DNA from: Pictodentalium vernedei
Lineage: Eukaryota; Mollusca; Scaphopoda; Dentaliida; Dentaliidae
Direction: 5' to 3'
NCBI GenBank assembly: GCA_031216915.1
Contig: CM062294.1
Span: forward strand, 28,148,985-28,212,984
DNA: 64,000 bases
The notes beneath the pieces are model-generated. The model searched no databases, was not told where the DNA came from, and saw only the letters and a program-made list of their open reading frames with translations. Positions 44,760 through 55,541 of the stretch are shown here, one piece after another. Each line of letters opens with the position of its first letter. Position 1 is the stretch's first letter. The position numbers were made by a program, and so were the translations under genes.

Positions 44760-46090
44760 GTATCCTCAAATAATATAATGTCAGGTATTCTCGAATACCG
44801 AGATGAGGCTAAGAGTCGTAGTAAATTATGCCTCATTGAGGGATTTTTAATGGTCCTCATAACCTCAAAATTCAATGAGGCTATGAGGGATAATAAATGA
44901 GGACTCATTGAGGGCTTTTACATAGCCCTCATGGCCTCATACGACCAAAAAGGGATTCTCCAAAAGGTATCCTCGATAGGTATCCTCGAATAATACAATA
45001 CCAGGCCATGGGTATCCTCAAATACCGAGATGAGGCTAAGAGTCGTAGTAAATTATACCTCATTGAGGGATTTTTAATGGTCCTCATAACCTCAAAATTC
45101 AATGAGGCTATGAGGGATAATAAATGAGGACTCATTGAGGGCTTTTACATAGCCCTCATGGCCTCATACGACAAAAAAAGGATTCCACAGTCTACAGGCG
45201 TTTACCAAAATGGGATCCCATAGGATATACCTGTTAAATACTGAAATGAGGATAAGAGTCGTAGTAAATTCTTCCTCATTGAGGGATTTTTAATGGTCCT
45301 CATAACCTCAAAATTCAATGAGGGTATGAGGGATAATAAATGAGGACTCATTGAGGGCTTTTACATAGCCCTCATGGCCTCATACGACAAAAAAGGGATC
45401 CTATAGCCACGGGCGTTTTCCAAAATGGGATTCTATGGGATATGGCCATTGGATATAGTCTTTCATTATACAGAAGGGAGATAACCCTGCACACAGGTTA
45501 TGGGAAAGCAAGCAATCTGATTGGTTAGTTATTATCTAGATAAATGAAACAACAAGAGTACTTGGAATAGGGTCAGAACTAACAAGAACAGACCAGAAAT
45601 TGCTAAATATAGTAATAATAAGGTAAACACTTCCAACTAATAGGCTCTTCTACGCTACTGGAGTATACTCCGGAACAAAGGAACATGGCCAGATCGACGA
45701 AAACTATTGCATATATAGATAGAAGCAGAGAATTCTGAAAGAATTCGAAATAGTAAAAGTTCGGGTGGATTTTGGTGATTTGGATGGATTGTCGAGTTGT
45801 TTGTGGTAATTAGATTTACTCTTCTACAATCGAACACACCCTCAAAACATACCCCGTCTTATTGCAGAACAATTGGGTAACATAGCAATCACGTGCTACC
45901 ATAGAAACCAAGATGGCGGCCTCCAGTATACAAAATGGACGACGGAAACACGTATCACCTTAACAACACGCGCTGCGCATGCGCACTCACACCACGTATC
46001 ACTATGGAGATGACGTCACAACATGGGCGCTCACGCGGGTTACCATGACAACACAACATGGAGCCACTACGTCACGTGACTATGACGTCA
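44760..46090 (+). repeat. Repeat family D, copy 2
   Basis: Three tandem monomers (44801, 45028, 45241; 213-227 bp) with TTGAGGGATTTTTAATGG, then the same unique sequence as copy 1 (GAGTACTTGGAATAGGGTCA), then the promoter-like block at 45890-46085 (AGATGGCGGCC, TGCGCATGCGCA, TGACGTCA). Directly followed by LINE-Y coding sequence. Confidence 0.78.
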
Positions 46091-47217
46091 CATGAGATCA
46101 TCCATGAGATCATCCAACCTCCACCTCAAAGGTACATGACATACTACTTATGTGGATGAAAATCTGAACTTCAGGCACCATCTTTCGGTTGTCTGCTCTA
46201 AAATTTCTAGGGCTATTTATGCCATAAATAGAGTGAAAAGGATTCTGCCACAAAAATGCTTAAAAACATTATATTATTCGCTAATTCACAGTCACATGCT
46301 GTACAGTATTCAAATTTGGGGGCATTCGCCCTCCACTAGAGCGCTCACAAAACCACAAAGCCATGCGAATTATATGCAACAAAAAATTCAATGCGCACAC
46401 CGACCCACTGTTTAGAAACCAACGTATTTTAAAATTCACAGACCTGTATAAGTTTCACGTTCAGCTGTTTATGCATGATTGGCAAAATAAAATGTTGCCT
46501 GAAAGTTTTGAGAATACCTTTAAAATATACCAAAATCCCTCCGGTATGGACACCAGACAGTCAGGTAAATTACGCCTAGATAAACCGAGGACTCAGTTTT
46601 CTGCTAATCTTCCCATACACACTTTCCCTAGAACGTGGAACAATATTGAACCATTCGTTCAAAATTATTCAAGACCACTATTCAAAAAAACTTTAACTGA
46701 ATTATTTCTAAGCTCATACTCACTACATATCAACTGTAACAATCCAGTATGCCCCGACTGTCGACCGTAGCTCTGTCTATCTCATCGCTACCTTTCTATT
46801 GAACTCAATCTTCCTGACATCCCAGAAACATAGAATAGATTTTTCACATTATGGAAAGAACCAGCCTAACATATCCTTTATAGTAGGGACATAAACTGAC
46901 CTCCTACTGGAGAACACGCTGTTGCCAGGATTGCCTCGATTCTCATGTCTGCTTCTCATTCATTTTTTTTTTCATTTTTTCTTTTCTTTTCTTCGTATTT
47001 GTTTGTTGTTTTTTTTTGTTTTGTTTTGTTTTTTTCTCACCTTTTCTTGTTCATCTTTTTTTAAACGGGAATGGCGGGAAGACAGCCACTAGTGGCTACG
47101 TCATCTCCCTGTGGTGCAATCATGTAGTTGTGAATAATGTTACCTCTATGTATATTTTTGGATTTGATTGTATACATGTGGCACTACTGAATAAAACCAT
47201 TCATTCATTCATTATAT
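46091..47217 (+). pseudogene. LINE-Y reverse transcriptase C-terminus and 3' UTR
   Basis: Reading from 46152 (DENLNFRHHLS, SKISRAIYAINRVKRILPQK, LKTLYYSLIHSHMLYSIQIW) and then, after a frameshift near 46360, MRIICNKKFNAHTDPLF to 46770. This is the thumb and C-terminal region of CR1/L2/jockey-like reverse transcriptases. The 3' UTR has T-rich tracts, a GACAGCCACTAGTGGCTACG stretch and ends AATAAAACCATTCATTCATT, a tail of ATTC repeats. 5' truncated or internally deleted: it begins where family D ends. Confidence 0.85.
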
Positions 47218-48718
47218 GAAGATGTACAGAGTGAACTTAGCCCTGGAAGCATTACAACAAAACGCGTGCCTATGGAGATAGGCCTAAAGGAGGGGTGTAT
47301 CCTTTCGCCAATTCCTTTTGCAATGTACATCAAAGGTTTAGGAGATAAACTCCTGCATAGCGATGAGGGGTAGCAGTTGGGGACTTGAAGATCCCAGGGC
47401 TATTTTGTGCGGACGATATGGTGCTAGTATCAGAAAGCGAAGAGGGGGCTAGCGAAAAATGCCTGGAATTGTTGGGAAATATGGGAGCAAATGGAGACTC
47501 AAACTTAATGAAAGCAAGAGCAAAGTTATACCTGTGGGCCGCAAAGTGGACCCCACTCGAAGGTGGAGAGTGGGAGAGTTCTGTATTCCGGAAGGTAGCA
47601 GCAAACTTCTTACTGTAGGAGAGATGATTAGAGTATCTGGGGGTAAATATAAACATCACGGGAAGAGGCATCAACCGAAACCACACAAATAAATTGATTT
47701 TGAAGGGGGAAGCGAATCCTCGACCAAATGAAACTTATAGGGAGAAACAGTTTCAATAAGGTTTTCGGGGGGAAAACCATTTGGGAAATGGTGGGTCTGC
47801 CAAGTATAACATACGGTACGGAAGTGGTGCCCCTAAACCAGACGGCTGTAAAGAGCTTGGAAATCCTGCAAAACGATTCAGACCGATGGATAACGGGGTC
47901 GAGTAATGCCGCAGCACTAGAAGCAATCAGGGATGAGCTTGGGTGGATGAGGATCAAGGACAGGATAGACTAATTGAAACTAGGTTATCTTAATTATTTG
48001 GTAAATCTCAACGACAGCCGATGGTGTAAAGTAATGTTCCTGACAATTTTCAACTCAAATATCAAGAGAGGGTTGAGAGTCCAAGTGAGGGAGCTAGTAG
48101 AGAACTACTCATTCGAGATCTCGGACCTAGACGTTGGGGCAAACCAAGGTAAAAAAATCGTCAAAGAAAGGGTCATGGAGGATTGTAACCGTAATTGGCG
48201 AGAGGGGTCAAATCAAAGAGATCTTTGGGTGGCCTGCGTGATAAAGAGAAGCCAGGTTTTGAAGAGTACCTTGATGACACCTTTGGCGGGAGGGGGGGGG
48301 GAGTCACCGTTGTTCAAGCTGAGGTCGCGGTCCCTGGAGCTGAGGGGAAAAAATGGGAAAAACAGTGAAAATGATTGCCAGATGTGCAATTTAGGCGTGG
48401 TGGAGGCCCTAGAACACTTTCTTCTAGAATGCCCAAAATACCAGTCTAAAAGAATAAGATTCACTGGGAGTATTATGGGAAAGTGGGATGTGAGAATGAA
48501 GGACATGTGGTAAGTAGAATCCTCAAAGGAGAGGGTTAATATGCTAATCGGAGAGATGGGAGAAATGGTACAAGGGATGTCATCAAGCAGTTCGTCTCCG
48601 AGTGTTGGGAGGAGAGAAGAAGCATGGAAATAGGGAGGCAGTTGGGAGTACAGGGGTAATCAAGGCCTTCTCATCAGAGAACCGCGACAAATCAGTGGCC
48701 GGCCAAAGTGTTATTATA
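47218..48718 (+). pseudogene. LINE-X 3' half, copy 3 (longest)
   Basis: Begins in the reverse transcriptase: MEIGLKEGCILSPIPFAMYI (motif 4) then, after frameshift, GLFCADDMVLVSES (catalytic ADD, motif 5). The thumb (WITGSSNAAALEAIRDELGW) follows, and a C-terminal C-x2-C-x9-H-x4-C motif (CQMCNLGVVEALEHFLLEC). Several frameshifts and stops. It ends GCCGGCCAAAGTG(TTA)n; the tail is split by Tc1 copy 2 and resumes at 50297. It starts exactly at the LINE-Y tail, so LINE-Y may have inserted into it or set its truncation. Confidence 0.87.
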
Positions 48719-50296
48719 CGACTCAAAGTTTGCTACGCACCAAGTATATCCAACTACCTGTTTTACGTTTTAGTTTAAATATTTTTATGAAAAGTGTATA
48801 CAGTTTTTATTTAATTATATCTTTAATGATTTAAGCACAGAAATTAAGATTTTGTTCGTGTTTGACATTATTTTTTAGCTTTTGAATACGATAACCATGG
48901 AAAATGGATATTATTGGTAAAAGAGGAAATTTTTCAAATTTGCCAAAAAGTTGACGGAGCGAACTGATAGGGGCTCAATATCGAGTATGAGACCCATTAT
49001 TGTTAATTACAGCTTGACAACGCCTTCTCGTGCTCCCAATCAGGTTCCAGATGGTCCTTTGTGGGATGTTGTTCCATTCTTGGACTAGTATGGCACCAAG
49101 CTCCTGGACACTTCTTGGCTGGACTGGACGGACTGAAATTGCAAGCTGCAACTCATTCCAGAGATGTTCGATTGGATTGAGGTCAGGGTATCTTGCTAAC
49201 CAGTCCATACGCTCACTCCCCTCCCTCTGTCGGTACTCCCGGACAGCATGGGCAACACGAGGACGGGCATTATCGTCCATCAGAATGAATCTATCACCCA
49301 CTGCACCTGCATATAATCTGACGTGGGCATCCGGGATCTCATCAATATACCGCTGTGCAGTCAATGTTCCACGGTCGAGGACACAGAGCTCTGTACGTCC
49401 ATCCCAGCTGATGCCGCTCCAGACCATTATTGACCCTCCACCATAGCGGTCATGCTCAGCAATGTTGGCTGCATGGAATCGCTGTCCTGGTCTTCTCCAT
49501 ACCCTAGAACGTCTATCTGTGTTTCTAGGCAGTACCTTGACTCATCTGTTAAAAGGACAGGTCGCCAATCTTCTCTGGTCCAACCAACTTGATCCATGGC
49601 CCATTCATATCGTGCCTGGTGGTGGTTTTGGGGCAGCTGAATGCGAATACATGGTCTTCTAGATCGAAGACCACCTTCGTGCAACCTTGCCTGGATAGTC
49701 TGCGTCGAAACATTTACCCCGGATGCATTCTGATGGTCACTGCGAAGCTGGGTTGCTGTGTCAAAGCGGTTCCTAATGTCCTGAATGATCAACAACCGGT
49801 CTTCAGCTGCAGATGTTGCCCTGTCTCTGCCACCACCATGTCGTCTGACTGGTGCGCCATACTGCTGAAATCTTGCTCAGGCTCTGGTGATCACCATATG
49901 GTGCACACCAAGGGCTTCAACAACCTGACGATGGGTAGCCCCTTGTTCCCCCATCCCTACAGCCCGCCACATTTCTGCTTCAGACAAATGTTTCTTACAT
50001 TTGCATTCGCCATATTCAATCATTAAATCACAAGGGTTTGTGTTGAAATGAAGACCGAATACCCTACACATCTCATGTACATATTAACAGTACACGAAAA
50101 CATCATGAAAAATCAAGGGGTACATGCTTTCCATGACTGTCACGAAAAGTCTGCCTGTCAAGAGAGTTAATGTAAACACTGGGGACCATCTGAATACATT
50201 CCTCAATCATATCCACCAAAAATATCGCAAATGAGTCACATGAAAATTTCACAATGATGTGTCAAATATGTGGTGCTTAGCAAACTTTAAGTTGAA
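48719..50296 (-). mobile_element. Tc1-like DNA transposon, copy 2
   Basis: Termini CGACTCAAAGTTTGCTACGC and GCTTAGCAAACTTTAAGTTG, both more diverged than copy 1, with TA at 48717-48718 and 50297-50298. Inserted in the (TTA)n tail of LINE-X. Lacks the 67-bp palindrome of copy 1. Confidence 0.9.
48975..50023 (-). pseudogene. Tc1 transposase, frameshifted
   Basis: Starts at ATG 50023 (MIEYGECKCKKHLSEAEMW). The frame breaks near 49877 and 49427. The middle part reads LLTDESRYC (first D) and the last part LMDDNARPRVAH and NPIEHLWNEL, so the DDE residues remain. It keeps TGG at the codon that is TAG in copy 1, but the H after DNARP is R. More decayed than copy 1. Confidence 0.88.
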
Positions 50297-50308
50297 TATT
50301 ATTATTAT

Positions 50309-51086
50309 GTTCTAAGCATGAGAACCCGAATTCCATGTACTACTTCATTCCTCCGCATCGTTGATATAATATTTACAGAACTGATGAAAAGTGAATTTAA
50401 TTGGAATGAACTCATCTTATCGTTAAGAGTGTTTCACTATGTACATATCAACATAATAAAATTACCTTATTCACCACGATTGGCATCAAGTGGGAAGTTT
50501 ACTAACGAGATCAGAGGGAGCGACTGTTGGAGAGACTTTACGAAATACTTTCCTCTTGAATTTAATAGCCCGAAGACTACACTCGACATTGTTTGTATGT
50601 TCCTGTTTATAGCCACTTGGCACGGATTGGTGTATTTCAGACTGTCTCATGCGTCACTTCTATAACTTGTAACTACAACATGAAATTACATGCAAAATTG
50701 AAACAAAGTGCTCTACTATTATTCTACCCGAGGGCTCGTGCTCCAAGTTTATTTAATTATGTGGCAAGTCAAGTGTCTTCCCAGAATAACACAGATAAAT
50801 CGTCTGCGGTCGCTCGATAGAATTTTAAACAAAGTCAACAGGAAGATTTTACTGCAACACACTCGGATCGACATTTATCTGACGCCAGTAGCAAATAACT
50901 TGTAAATTGTTCACTTGAATAAATAAAAACAAATTGAGTTTTTGTTTCGAAATTATAAGTTTATGGCCTCTAACTACAACGATCTCCAGCAAGGCCATGA
51001 GCTATGTTTGTAGCAAATTTTTTTTTTTTTTGGGGGGGGGGGGGGGGGGGAGGGGTGAGGAGAAGCTTAACCCTTTAAAACTTTAA
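50309..51086. other. Unassigned DNA
   Basis: Holds an unrecognised frame at 50318-50665 and T and G runs at 51018-51050. Nothing else recognised. Confidence 0.4.
50318..50665 (+). CDS. Unrecognised 115-aa open frame
   Basis: Begins with ATG (MRTRIPCTTSFLRIV) and ends SHASLL. Contains several Trp and a hydrophobic stretch near the end (IVCMFLFIATWHGLVYF). No family recognised; directly downstream of the LINE-X tail. May be chance. Confidence 0.15.
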   Translation: MRTRIPCTTSFLRIVDIIFTELMKSEFNWNELILSLRVFHYVHINIIKLPYSPRLASSGKFTNEIRGSDCWRDFTKYFPLEFNSPKTTLDIVCMFLFIATWHGLVYFRLSHASLL

Positions 51087-51144
51087 TTATCCTGATGTTC
51101 AAACGTCACTGGGAATTCAGTTTCTTCAACGTTTTTCAAAATTA

Positions 51145-51311
51145 GGGGATAACTATGTTGTATTTGATTGTTTGGGGCCGTAAACGATGGTTTTACTGTC
51201 GCAAATTGAGTTTTGCCGGCGACGCGTTTGCGGAGCCGGTAAAACGGATATTTGCGACAGTAAAACCATCGTTTACGGCCCCAAACAATCAAATACAACA
51301 TAGTTATCCCC
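51145..51311. repeat. Perfect palindrome, 62-bp arms
   Basis: Left arm 51145-51206 (GGGGATAACTATGTTGTATT...) and right arm 51250-51311 are exact complements. The 43-bp loop has a further stem (TTTTGCCGGC / GCCGGTAAAA). Confidence 0.95.
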
Positions 51312-51918
51312 ATTCTAATATAATTCGGCTGAAAACGGAGATAGATTTGATCTCCCAACTGTAAAACAACGCCTTGTTGAAGACAACATTGCCAACAATT
51401 TAAAACTAAAAATACAGTCTTCGTGACGTCATTTGGGAGTTCCGAACCAAATCACGAAATATATTTTACGCTGCCACAAAACAAATAATTCCAAACGTTT
51501 TAGTCATTTTATCACCAATAACAAAATATATTTATATTTGTACTGACAACATTTATCATGTTTAAATGTTTGTGACAATCTGAAAACAAAATACGCCGGC
51601 TGCTTTCTCTATTCAAAGTTTAGAGTTCACCTTGTGATGTTTCAGTCGGCGTCGGAAAGCACTCGAGGATTTCCCATTAAAGTTAAAAAAAATGATATCT
51701 TTGATTGGAAGCCCTTGTTTATAATTACTTATAGTTATAGAACAGTTGTTCATTTCAAACTGTTTCTGGGAAGTGATGTCTTGTGGAATTGGGCCACTGC
51801 TATTGACATAATTGTTACAGAACGAATAGTTCACCTCTCTTGAGCAGTGGTGAATGCGTTTCTGTAGTGTAGCTGTACATGTGATGTGGTGCCACGAACG
51901 CAGGTAACAAATTAGAAA

Positions 51919-52098
51919 ATGAAAGGACCGCTTGCACTTGAAGTTGATGTTATAACATCGCTAGCGGATCTGTCAGAAATATTTGGCCTTGAACAATTAA
52001 AATTATTATTGCCAGTTGTCGGAATTTTGGTTTTCTATTTCGCACATAGCGTCCATAAATTCTTCATCGTACGAAAAATGGCTATTTATAAATTATAA
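51919..52098 (+). CDS. Possible 59-aa single-membrane-span protein
   Basis: ATG at 51919 opens 59 codons ending in TAA. The N-terminal half is acidic (LALEVDVITSLADLSEIFGL), followed by a hydrophobic segment (LLLPVVGILVFYFA) and a basic end (HKFFIVRKM). The layout suits a small membrane protein. It lies inside the insertion 51144-52491. No family recognised and it may be chance; a CAG|GT lies just upstream. Confidence 0.2.
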   Translation: MKGPLALEVDVITSLADLSEIFGLEQLKLLLPVVGILVFYFAHSVHKFFIVRKMAIYKL

Positions 52099-53193
52099 TA
52101 TTTTCATATCGCTCACTGCTTCCACACGGTTTCCGTTAAGACCTTCGAAATCAGTTTTTTAACACTCATTTCATTACTCAGCAGTCTCTGCCAAACCCCT
52201 ATTCCACATTAATATTAAACTTTCCAACTTCATCCGTATTAAATACATTTAATTACAAGAAAGATAGAGAACGTTTTTTACAGCAAGTCAACGCGTTCAC
52301 AGCGTTTGTTTACATTGGATACGGTAGTCAATGACTCCAAATGGAACGAAAATAGAACGCCCACGAATACATCTTGACTTCCTAAAATAGTTTTCGACAA
52401 CATAAAATTTGCGACAGGTTACGCTGATTTTACTGTCGCAAATTTTATTGATTAACCAATCAAATTTCGAGATTTATAGTAATTGTATTAGAATGCGACG
52501 TCAAACGTTGGAAAGTGCAAATAAACAAGATATCTTTCACATTAGTGATTATCTGTTTGAGTGCAAGGTTATTTTTGGTGGTCTTATTTTTTCATTCAAA
52601 ACTTGTTTTATTACAAATTATTGGAGAGTGCCTACAGGCAGTCTCCAATAATTTGCAATAAAATAAATTTACAAAAACAAAATATTATTTGTGTTTGACT
52701 GAATATGAAATATAAGTAAGGAAATTGTTGGCTTTTGCTCTGTTATCCTCATTTTTTTGAAAGTCCTGATAGTGACTTCCAGCACAACAATTTAAGAAGT
52801 CTTGACAGCAGGATTAAATTAGTATTTTAAGCTGCGATAACATTTTTTCCCAACGGTTGTCACTGAGCACTATTCGAGAGAAAATAGGAATTGAGGTTAA
52901 AACTTTAAAAAATCGAAAAGTAATAACAAAACAAATGACCGCAAAGTATCAACGCGCTGTTTGATTTCGTACGTCATAAGGCGTACAAAAGTATCAACGG
53001 GTTAAAGAAAATAATAAAAACTGACGCTCAGACTATTAACAACAGAGATGAGGTAGAGGTAGAGGGGTGGGAGTTAAGGGCATCCCCTCTACTTTTTCAG
53101 CTCATATATTCTCCCCCGCTCCGACATTTGATGACACGTATTACCCATGGAAGCTCTTTAATAAATATTTTATTGTTAATATTATTTGACCTT

Positions 53194-53316
53194 TTACCCA
53201 TCACGAATAGAAACACTCAATTGGTTAAAAAATTATTCTGGTATAACTAAAAATACATTCAGTATTTTGCCTCTAAAGCATAGTTAATGACATCCCATTG
53301 GAACGAGCTTAACCCT
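53194..53316 (+). mobile_element. piggyBac-type MITE fragment
   Basis: CCTTTTACCCATCACGAATAG and CATCCCATTGGAACGAGCTT match the left half of the TTAA family. The right half is missing. Confidence 0.6.
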
Positions 53317-53343
53317 CTAGAATTTTTGTTGCCTTCACCGCTC

Positions 53344-53388
53344 ATGAATTATTTCACGTGACCTGTCCAGTCAAGCGATTACTCTCCA
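53344..53388 (-). mobile_element. Single end of the AGAGTAATCG MITE
   Basis: TTATTTCACGTGACCTGTCC then AGTCAAGCGATTACTCT is the terminus of the element at 7337-7498. As at 7.5 kb, it lies next to a piggyBac-type MITE piece. Confidence 0.65.
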
Positions 53389-53495
53389 AATGTTTACTTG
53401 CACTCATGATTTTAGATTATGTTAGTCTATCATTTATCGCTATATTTGTATGAAAAACTACAATTACAAATAATCTAAAAAGTAATTTGGACAAA

Positions 53496-53990
53496 ATGTT
53501 CACAGACGATCCAGAAAATGGTTATCCTGACTATTCAGATTTTCATCGCCTCAAGTTGAAGAAAAATGGGAATAGAAATAAACTCATCTTGATTTCAACC
53601 ATGCAAGAGGCAAGACGTCTTTTAGAGAACACGAACACAAGGTATTGTTATATGTATTCCAAATGATTACCCCTGGTTATATATCAATAACAAAAAATCT
53701 TACTCCAAATCAGTTGTAGAGAGATGGAATGTTCGGGGTATTCTATAAAGAATGATTTTTACTTGAGCAAGAGTTTTGTGTGGTAATATTTTTTGTGAAG
53801 AACAAATCATAGATTATCTGTATAGAGAATGTGAACCACAACTAGATCTGAACGATATGAAGAAGCTCTGGAAACAGAACAAGTTTAAATCAGTGTGCTT
53901 ACTAAGTTTTCACAATTTAAAAACCATGGCATCGAGTGACTGTTTATTATTTCAACATCCCTGTAATATTTTTTACCTCAGGACCGAGTA
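53496..53990 (+). CDS. Unrecognised coding-like fragments
   Basis: Frame 53496-53666 (MFTDDPENGYPDYSDFHRLK, ISTMQEARRLLENTNTR) has balanced, protein-like composition, and AAG|GTATTG near 53640 could be a splice donor. A second frame, 53776-53991, reads YLYRECEPQLDLNDMKKLWK. I recognise neither. Could be a decayed gene or part of an element. Confidence 0.25.
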
Positions 53991-54175
53991 GTTCAAGGAA
54001 AACAACATTTGTAAAGAAACTCGTTGATATGAAACACAATTAGTTGAAAATGTACCTCAGAAACATTTGGTGTTATAACATGAGAAATGACATATATTCT
54101 TCTACAAGAATACTGGAAGCATCCATGAACAAATCGACAGGATAACCAGAGATATATATGTATACACAGGGGCGG

Positions 54176-54340
54176 TGGAACGATTTTCAAAGTTGGGGAG
54201 GGGGGAGGGGGGCTGGATCGGAAGATGGATGGTGGTCGGTATGGCGGGCCGACCATGGTTAGGGCCGTCGTATGAAAATTTTTAATTCCAGGGTCCCAAA
54301 ACCCCCCATTTCCATGCATCTGAGCGGAGATTTTTCAGAT
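54176..54340 (+). repeat. CAGGGGCGG-type end, no partner
   Basis: CAGGGGCGGTGGAACG followed by G-rich sequence is like the start of the hAT elements at 43994 and 58461. No matching right end is clear. Confidence 0.4.
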
Positions 54341-54386
54341 ATATTGAAAGGTTTCACAGTTTTAGAGCCGTTAAAGAAACGTCGAT

Positions 54387-54455
54387 AAAGCATACAGGTG
54401 AGGTCTATTTATCGTAACGACCAAAGCTGATAAATAGACCTCACCTGTATGCTTT
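54387..54455. repeat. Perfect 27-bp-arm hairpin
   Basis: AAAGCATACAGGTGAGGTCT.. and exact complement separated by 15 bases. Confidence 0.88.
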
Positions 54456-54779
54456 GCCAGACGTTAACAGCAATTACACTGTCTGTGGATTATCTTGTCT
54501 TGGTGTGGGTTTGGTACTTGTATGTCTGTAAGATTACGGTCAATTTCAGTTAACCGATATTTTAACAAACTGCATACATTTTGGCGTTTGCTACTACTCA
54601 CTGCAAAAAAAAAAGATCCGAAATCCATCGAAACTGAACCAATACGAGAGAAACATAGCTGACGAAAACATGGGGAGGCTCTGGATCTGCCCCTTGTTTC
54701 ACCAGTCAGTGGTTGTGTTAAAATATATGCATACAAAACAAACATGGCCCGGCAAAAAGTGGGGAAGGTGGAGGGGGGG

Positions 54780-55140
54780 GGGGGGGGGGGGGCTTTCCGC
54801 GGCCTCTGATAAATAGTGCATGCAAATAACTATCTCCGAGTTTATACTTCCTATTGCTGGTCTGACACAAGCTGAAGCTGGACAACTAACAGGGAGATGA
54901 CAGGTAGACAGCCAATTTGGCTCTGCCATCTCTCTTAGGTATACGCTATTTCAAGGAGATGACAGGTAGACAGCCAATCTGGCTCTGCCTTCTCCCTAAG
55001 GTACACGCTATTATTTGCATTTCTTTACAAAACCAGTTGTTATCTATTACTTTTTATCACTATGTCAAATGTTTTTTATGTATTTTCTTCAGTATTGTGT
55101 ATACCTTACATTAAATCAATAACTCAATAATAATAATAAA
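54780..55140 (+). repeat. LINE 3'-end-like sequence, 66-bp duplication
   Basis: GGAGATGACAGGTAGACAGC and GGCTCTGCC..CTC units at 54892 and 54957, then AT-rich sequence ending AATAATAATAAATTAATAAT. The unit is like the hairpin in the LINE-Y 3' UTR near 47080 (AGACAGCCACTAGTGG, reversed GAGATGAC). A G run precedes it at 54772-54792. Confidence 0.5.
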
Positions 55141-55274
55141 TTAATAATATATAGAACCCTACCGCTGATTCTTTCAAATTGAGAGCTGACATTTCCCATC
55201 CCTGAATAACAAAAAGATGAAGGTAGTCCCACTGTTACACAAAACCATAAAAGGGTAGTGTTTTTTTAAAATTT

Positions 55275-55405
55275 TATATGAGTTATATAAAAATCATCAG
55301 CAGGGGATATATTGTCATGGTATCTTTCATTCATTTTTTGAAAAAAAACTTGACAAACCCATTTGGAAGAAAAAAATTACTTAATAAAGGTTTCGAGAAA
55401 TAATG
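55275..55405 (+). repeat. Diverged repeat shared with 61915-62045
   Basis: GTTATATAAAAATCATCAGC, CATGGTATCTTTCATTCATT and AAAATTACTTAATAAAGGTT match the later copy in order. Followed by an acidic open frame to about 55560 (GIPDEEYEIFIDVTIPYRVV) that I do not recognise. Confidence 0.6.
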
Positions 55406-55541
55406 TGCAGATATATATAATATTAATAGAAGGTATTCCTGATGAGGAATATGAAATTTTCATTGACGTTACAATTCCATATCGTGTAGTGTTTGATGAT
55501 ATGTTAGAAGATAAAAATGGATGGAGTTATTCTATGACGCC

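Larger units (their letters stand above)
51144..52491. mobile_element. Insertion in family E, starts with long palindrome
   Basis: Defined by comparison with copy 1 at 11218-11248. It opens with the 62-bp-arm palindrome and near its right end has TTTGCGACAGG..ACTGTCGCAAATTT. A 3-bp AAT is on both sides. Superfamily unknown. Confidence 0.65.
51087..53005 (+). repeat. Repeat family E, copy 2 (with 1.3-kb insertion)
   Basis: Matches 11181-11558 and 12140-12356. Empty at the MITE F site (52812). Between TTTTTCAAAAT (ends 51142) and AATGCGACGTC (from 52492), which are contiguous in copy 1, about 1.35 kb is inserted. Confidence 0.8.
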
